22,002 bases of DNA from Gemmiger_A avium (GTDB lineage: Bacteria > Bacillota > Clostridia > Oscillospirales > Ruminococcaceae). Where the stretch lies: the NCBI GenBank assembly GCA_019114585.1, contig DXFE01000077.1, positions 1 to 22,002 on the forward strand. The letters are read 5' to 3'. Positions within the stretch are counted from its first letter, which is position 1. Every line of letters starts with the position of its first letter. Position numbers and translations under genes: made by a program. Shown one piece after another: positions 21,958-22,002 of the stretch. The notes beneath the pieces are model-generated. The model worked only from the letters and a program-made list of their open reading frames with translations, had not been told where the DNA came from and ran no database searches.

Positions 21958-22002
21958 CAAGCGGCCGCCTCTCCGGATGTTTTCCGGAGAGGCGGCCGCT
22001 TG
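21958..22002 (+). terminator. Long terminator hairpin after the XRE gene (cut by window edge)
   Basis: A perfect 20-bp inverted repeat (21958-21977 with 21983-22002, core GCGGCCGCCTCTCCGGA) around a TGTTT loop, 27 bases after the XRE stop. The T tract would lie beyond the window, so its strand is assumed. Confidence 0.75.

Noticed and set aside
1..22002. CRISPR array, insertion sequence transposase or rRNA gene
   Set aside because: I saw no regularly spaced repeats, no transposase motifs and no rRNA sequence. The only mobile-element gene is the recombinase at the left edge.

Overview
The window looks like a chromosomal segment of a GC-rich anaerobic Firmicute of the class Clostridia. The Oscillospiraceae/Ruminococcaceae (Faecalibacterium, Subdoligranulum or Gemmiger type) are my best guess, from high GC, strong AGGAGG-type ribosome binding sites, sigma-A-like promoters, ArgR-type operators and the type of ArgC, ArgJ and ABC proteins. 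No rRNA or ribosomal marker is present, so the genus is not proven.

Left edge (1-1650): the end of an unidentified gene, then a tyrosine recombinase with an N-terminal zinc ribbon. It is followed by two oppositely oriented tRNA genes, tRNA-Thr(GGT) and tRNA-Asp(GTC). The recombinase has lower GC than the rest and sits beside the 3' end of tRNA-Thr, as expected for the integrase end of an integrated element whose body lies left of the window.

Centre left (1850-12280): one compact operon, argC-argJ-argB-argD-argF-carA-carB/dapF, with short gaps or overlaps throughout. It is preceded by a promoter overlapping two ARG-box-like sites and closed by a strong terminator. The last gene is the most striking object here: a full-length carbamoyl-phosphate synthase large subunit (about 1060 residues) fused in frame to a full-length diaminopimelate epimerase fold (about 284 residues). 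In the epimerase domain the first catalytic cysteine is replaced by alanine, while the second is kept.

Centre (12287-17115): a second operon on the same strand with its own promoter. It encodes an HD-domain hydrolase, the two halves of a heterodimeric ABC exporter (one degenerate and one canonical ATP site) and a MarR regulator. A perfect 12-bp palindrome lies at the expected transcription start. A shared bidirectional terminator separates this operon from the convergent argGH.

Centre right (17168-19860, minus strand): argG-argH, with a near-perfect sigma-A promoter and two ARG-box-like sites spaced 21 bp apart. Together with the argC operon, this gives a complete recycling route from glutamate to arginine, including carbamoyl phosphate supply, in two ArgR-type transcription units. 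A plus-strand promoter-like sequence and an orphan intrinsic terminator next to the argG promoter suggest a possible small RNA of about 140 nt.

Right edge (20010-22002): a minus-strand pair encoding a YdbC/PC4-like ssDNA-binding protein and a second HD-domain protein. Then comes a plus-strand pair of a DUF3796-like membrane protein and a small XRE regulator, closed by a long terminator hairpin.
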